The notes under the pieces are model-generated. The model did not search any database. It had not been told where the DNA came from and saw nothing but the letters and a program-made list of their open reading frames with translations. Made by a program: the position numbers and the translations under genes. Source: Rickettsiales bacterium (GTDB taxonomy: Bacteria; Pseudomonadota; Alphaproteobacteria; Pelagibacterales; Pelagibacteraceae). Taken from it: a stretch of 5,839 bases of DNA. Location: contig SYDM01000038.1 of the NCBI GenBank assembly GCA_005801485.1, positions 1-5,839 on the forward strand, in the 5' to 3' direction. Each line of letters starts with the position of its first letter. Position 1 is the first letter of the stretch. Shown one piece after another: positions 5,377 through 5,839 of the stretch.

Positions 5377-5839
5377 TTAATACGAATAACTTAACTTGTA
5401 AAAAATCCAATCATTAAATTCATAATATAAATTATAATTTTCTCTTATAAAATTACTAACAAGTTTCAATCTTTCTTCTATAGAATTAAACTCAAATTTA
5501 TTTGATTTAAATAATATTATTTTTGGTCTTGAAGTACGTAATTCTTCAATGAAATTTATTTGTATTTCTTTGGGTGTAGCTGTAATCATAGCATAGTATT
5601 TTGTGCAAGTTTTTTTTGAGACTAAATAAGGTATAGCTATTTCATCTGTAAAAATTTGAACACAGTCTTGATTGTTTTCTAATAATAATCTTTGGTATGT
5701 AATAATTAAATTTATATAATCCTTTGTAAGAAATCCCTCTTTTGGAGCATTAACTAAAATATTAATATTTTCTTTAAAGTTTAAAATATTTTTAATTTTA
5801 TCTAAATTAAAAAGATTAAAAGAAAAAAGAAATAAAAAT
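5377..5839 (-). CDS. C-terminal part of a probable membrane protein, possibly glycosyltransferase-like (partial, off right edge)
   Basis: The frame is open from the right edge to a TAA at 5377-5379, giving 153 visible residues. The only in-frame ATG (5587-5589) is internal: 83 residues of continuous sensible coding precede it, so the gene starts outside the window. The first visible residues (FLFLFSF) are hydrophobic and may be the end of a membrane helix. The rest is a soluble domain with DCVQIFTDEIAIPYLVSKK, a CTKYY segment, SRPKIILFKS, and an aromatic end (NYNLYYEFNDWIFYKL). A pattern of 'named state of the residence, then a predicted strand after ELxxxxPKIIL' resembles the C-terminal tails of ArnT/PMT-type membrane glycosyltransferases and uncharacterised SAR11 membrane proteins. 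That link is from memory and tentative. Codon use is AT-rich like its neighbours. Confidence 0.7.
   Translation of the reverse strand, partial: FLFLFSFNLFNLDKIKNILNFKENINILVNAPKEGFLTKDYINLIITYQRLLLENNQDCVQIFTDEIAIPYLVSKKTCTKYYAMITATPKEIQINFIEELRTSRPKIILFKSNKFEFNSIEERLKLVSNFIRENYNLYYEFNDWIFYKLSYSY

Noticed and set aside
5377..5589. Stand-alone 70-residue small protein
   Set aside because: The same frame stays open and protein-like upstream to the window edge, so the ATG is internal to a larger gene.
1..5839. CRISPR array, insertion sequence, prophage or attachment-site duplication
   Set aside because: No spaced direct repeats, transposase or integrase-like coding was seen, and no repeated tRNA 3' ends flank the tRNA genes.

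Overview
The window is a compact, strongly AT-rich piece of bacterial chromosome carrying a core translation and transcription locus. Gene order (tRNA-Tyr, tRNA-Gly, tuf, tRNA-Trp, secE, nusG, rplK, rplA, rplJ, rplL, then a probable rpoB start), with rlmB divergent on the other side, matches the usual alphaproteobacterial arrangement. Low GC, gaps of 1-16 bases and the wording of the proteins (for example the EF-Tu N-terminus and a short 63-residue SecE) suggest a streamlined marine alphaproteobacterium of the SAR11/Pelagibacterales type. That placement is inference from pattern, not from a search.

Minus strand, read from 4430 down to 1: a sigma70-like promoter (4401-4429), a short leader with a small hairpin (4358-4372), tRNA-Tyr(GTA), tRNA-Gly(TCC), tuf with a clear Shine-Dalgarno, tRNA-Trp(CCA), secE, nusG, rplK, rplA, rplJ and rplL. 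A perfect 32-bp AT palindrome (28-59) follows rplL, and 12 bases beyond it is the probable first ATG of rpoB, which runs off the left edge after five codons. No convincing internal promoter or GC-rich terminator was seen between tRNA-Tyr and rplL, so the tRNAs may be cut out of a long mixed tRNA/mRNA transcript. EF-Tu, the SecE translocon subunit, the antitermination factor NusG and the L11/L1/L10/L7-L12 stalk and L1-arm proteins would then be made together, next to RNA polymerase beta.

Plus strand: rlmB (4484-5236), a 23S rRNA 2'-O-methyltransferase of the SPOUT/TrmH family, is transcribed away from the ribosomal cluster. Its 3' end faces a convergent, incomplete minus-strand gene (5377-5839) whose frame stays open to the right edge. 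That gene looks like the soluble C-terminal tail of a larger membrane protein, possibly a glycosyltransferase of the ArnT/PMT type. The 140 bases between the two genes hold a dense series of short perfect palindromes that may terminate transcription.

I see no mobile element, CRISPR array, phage gene or unfamiliar gene system. The points worth a second look are regulatory and architectural: the rplL-rpoB palindrome, the missing classical leaders for L1 and L10 autoregulation, the tRNA-Trp lying 6 bases from the tuf stop codon with an odd T-stem, the palindrome series, and the truncated membrane-protein gene.
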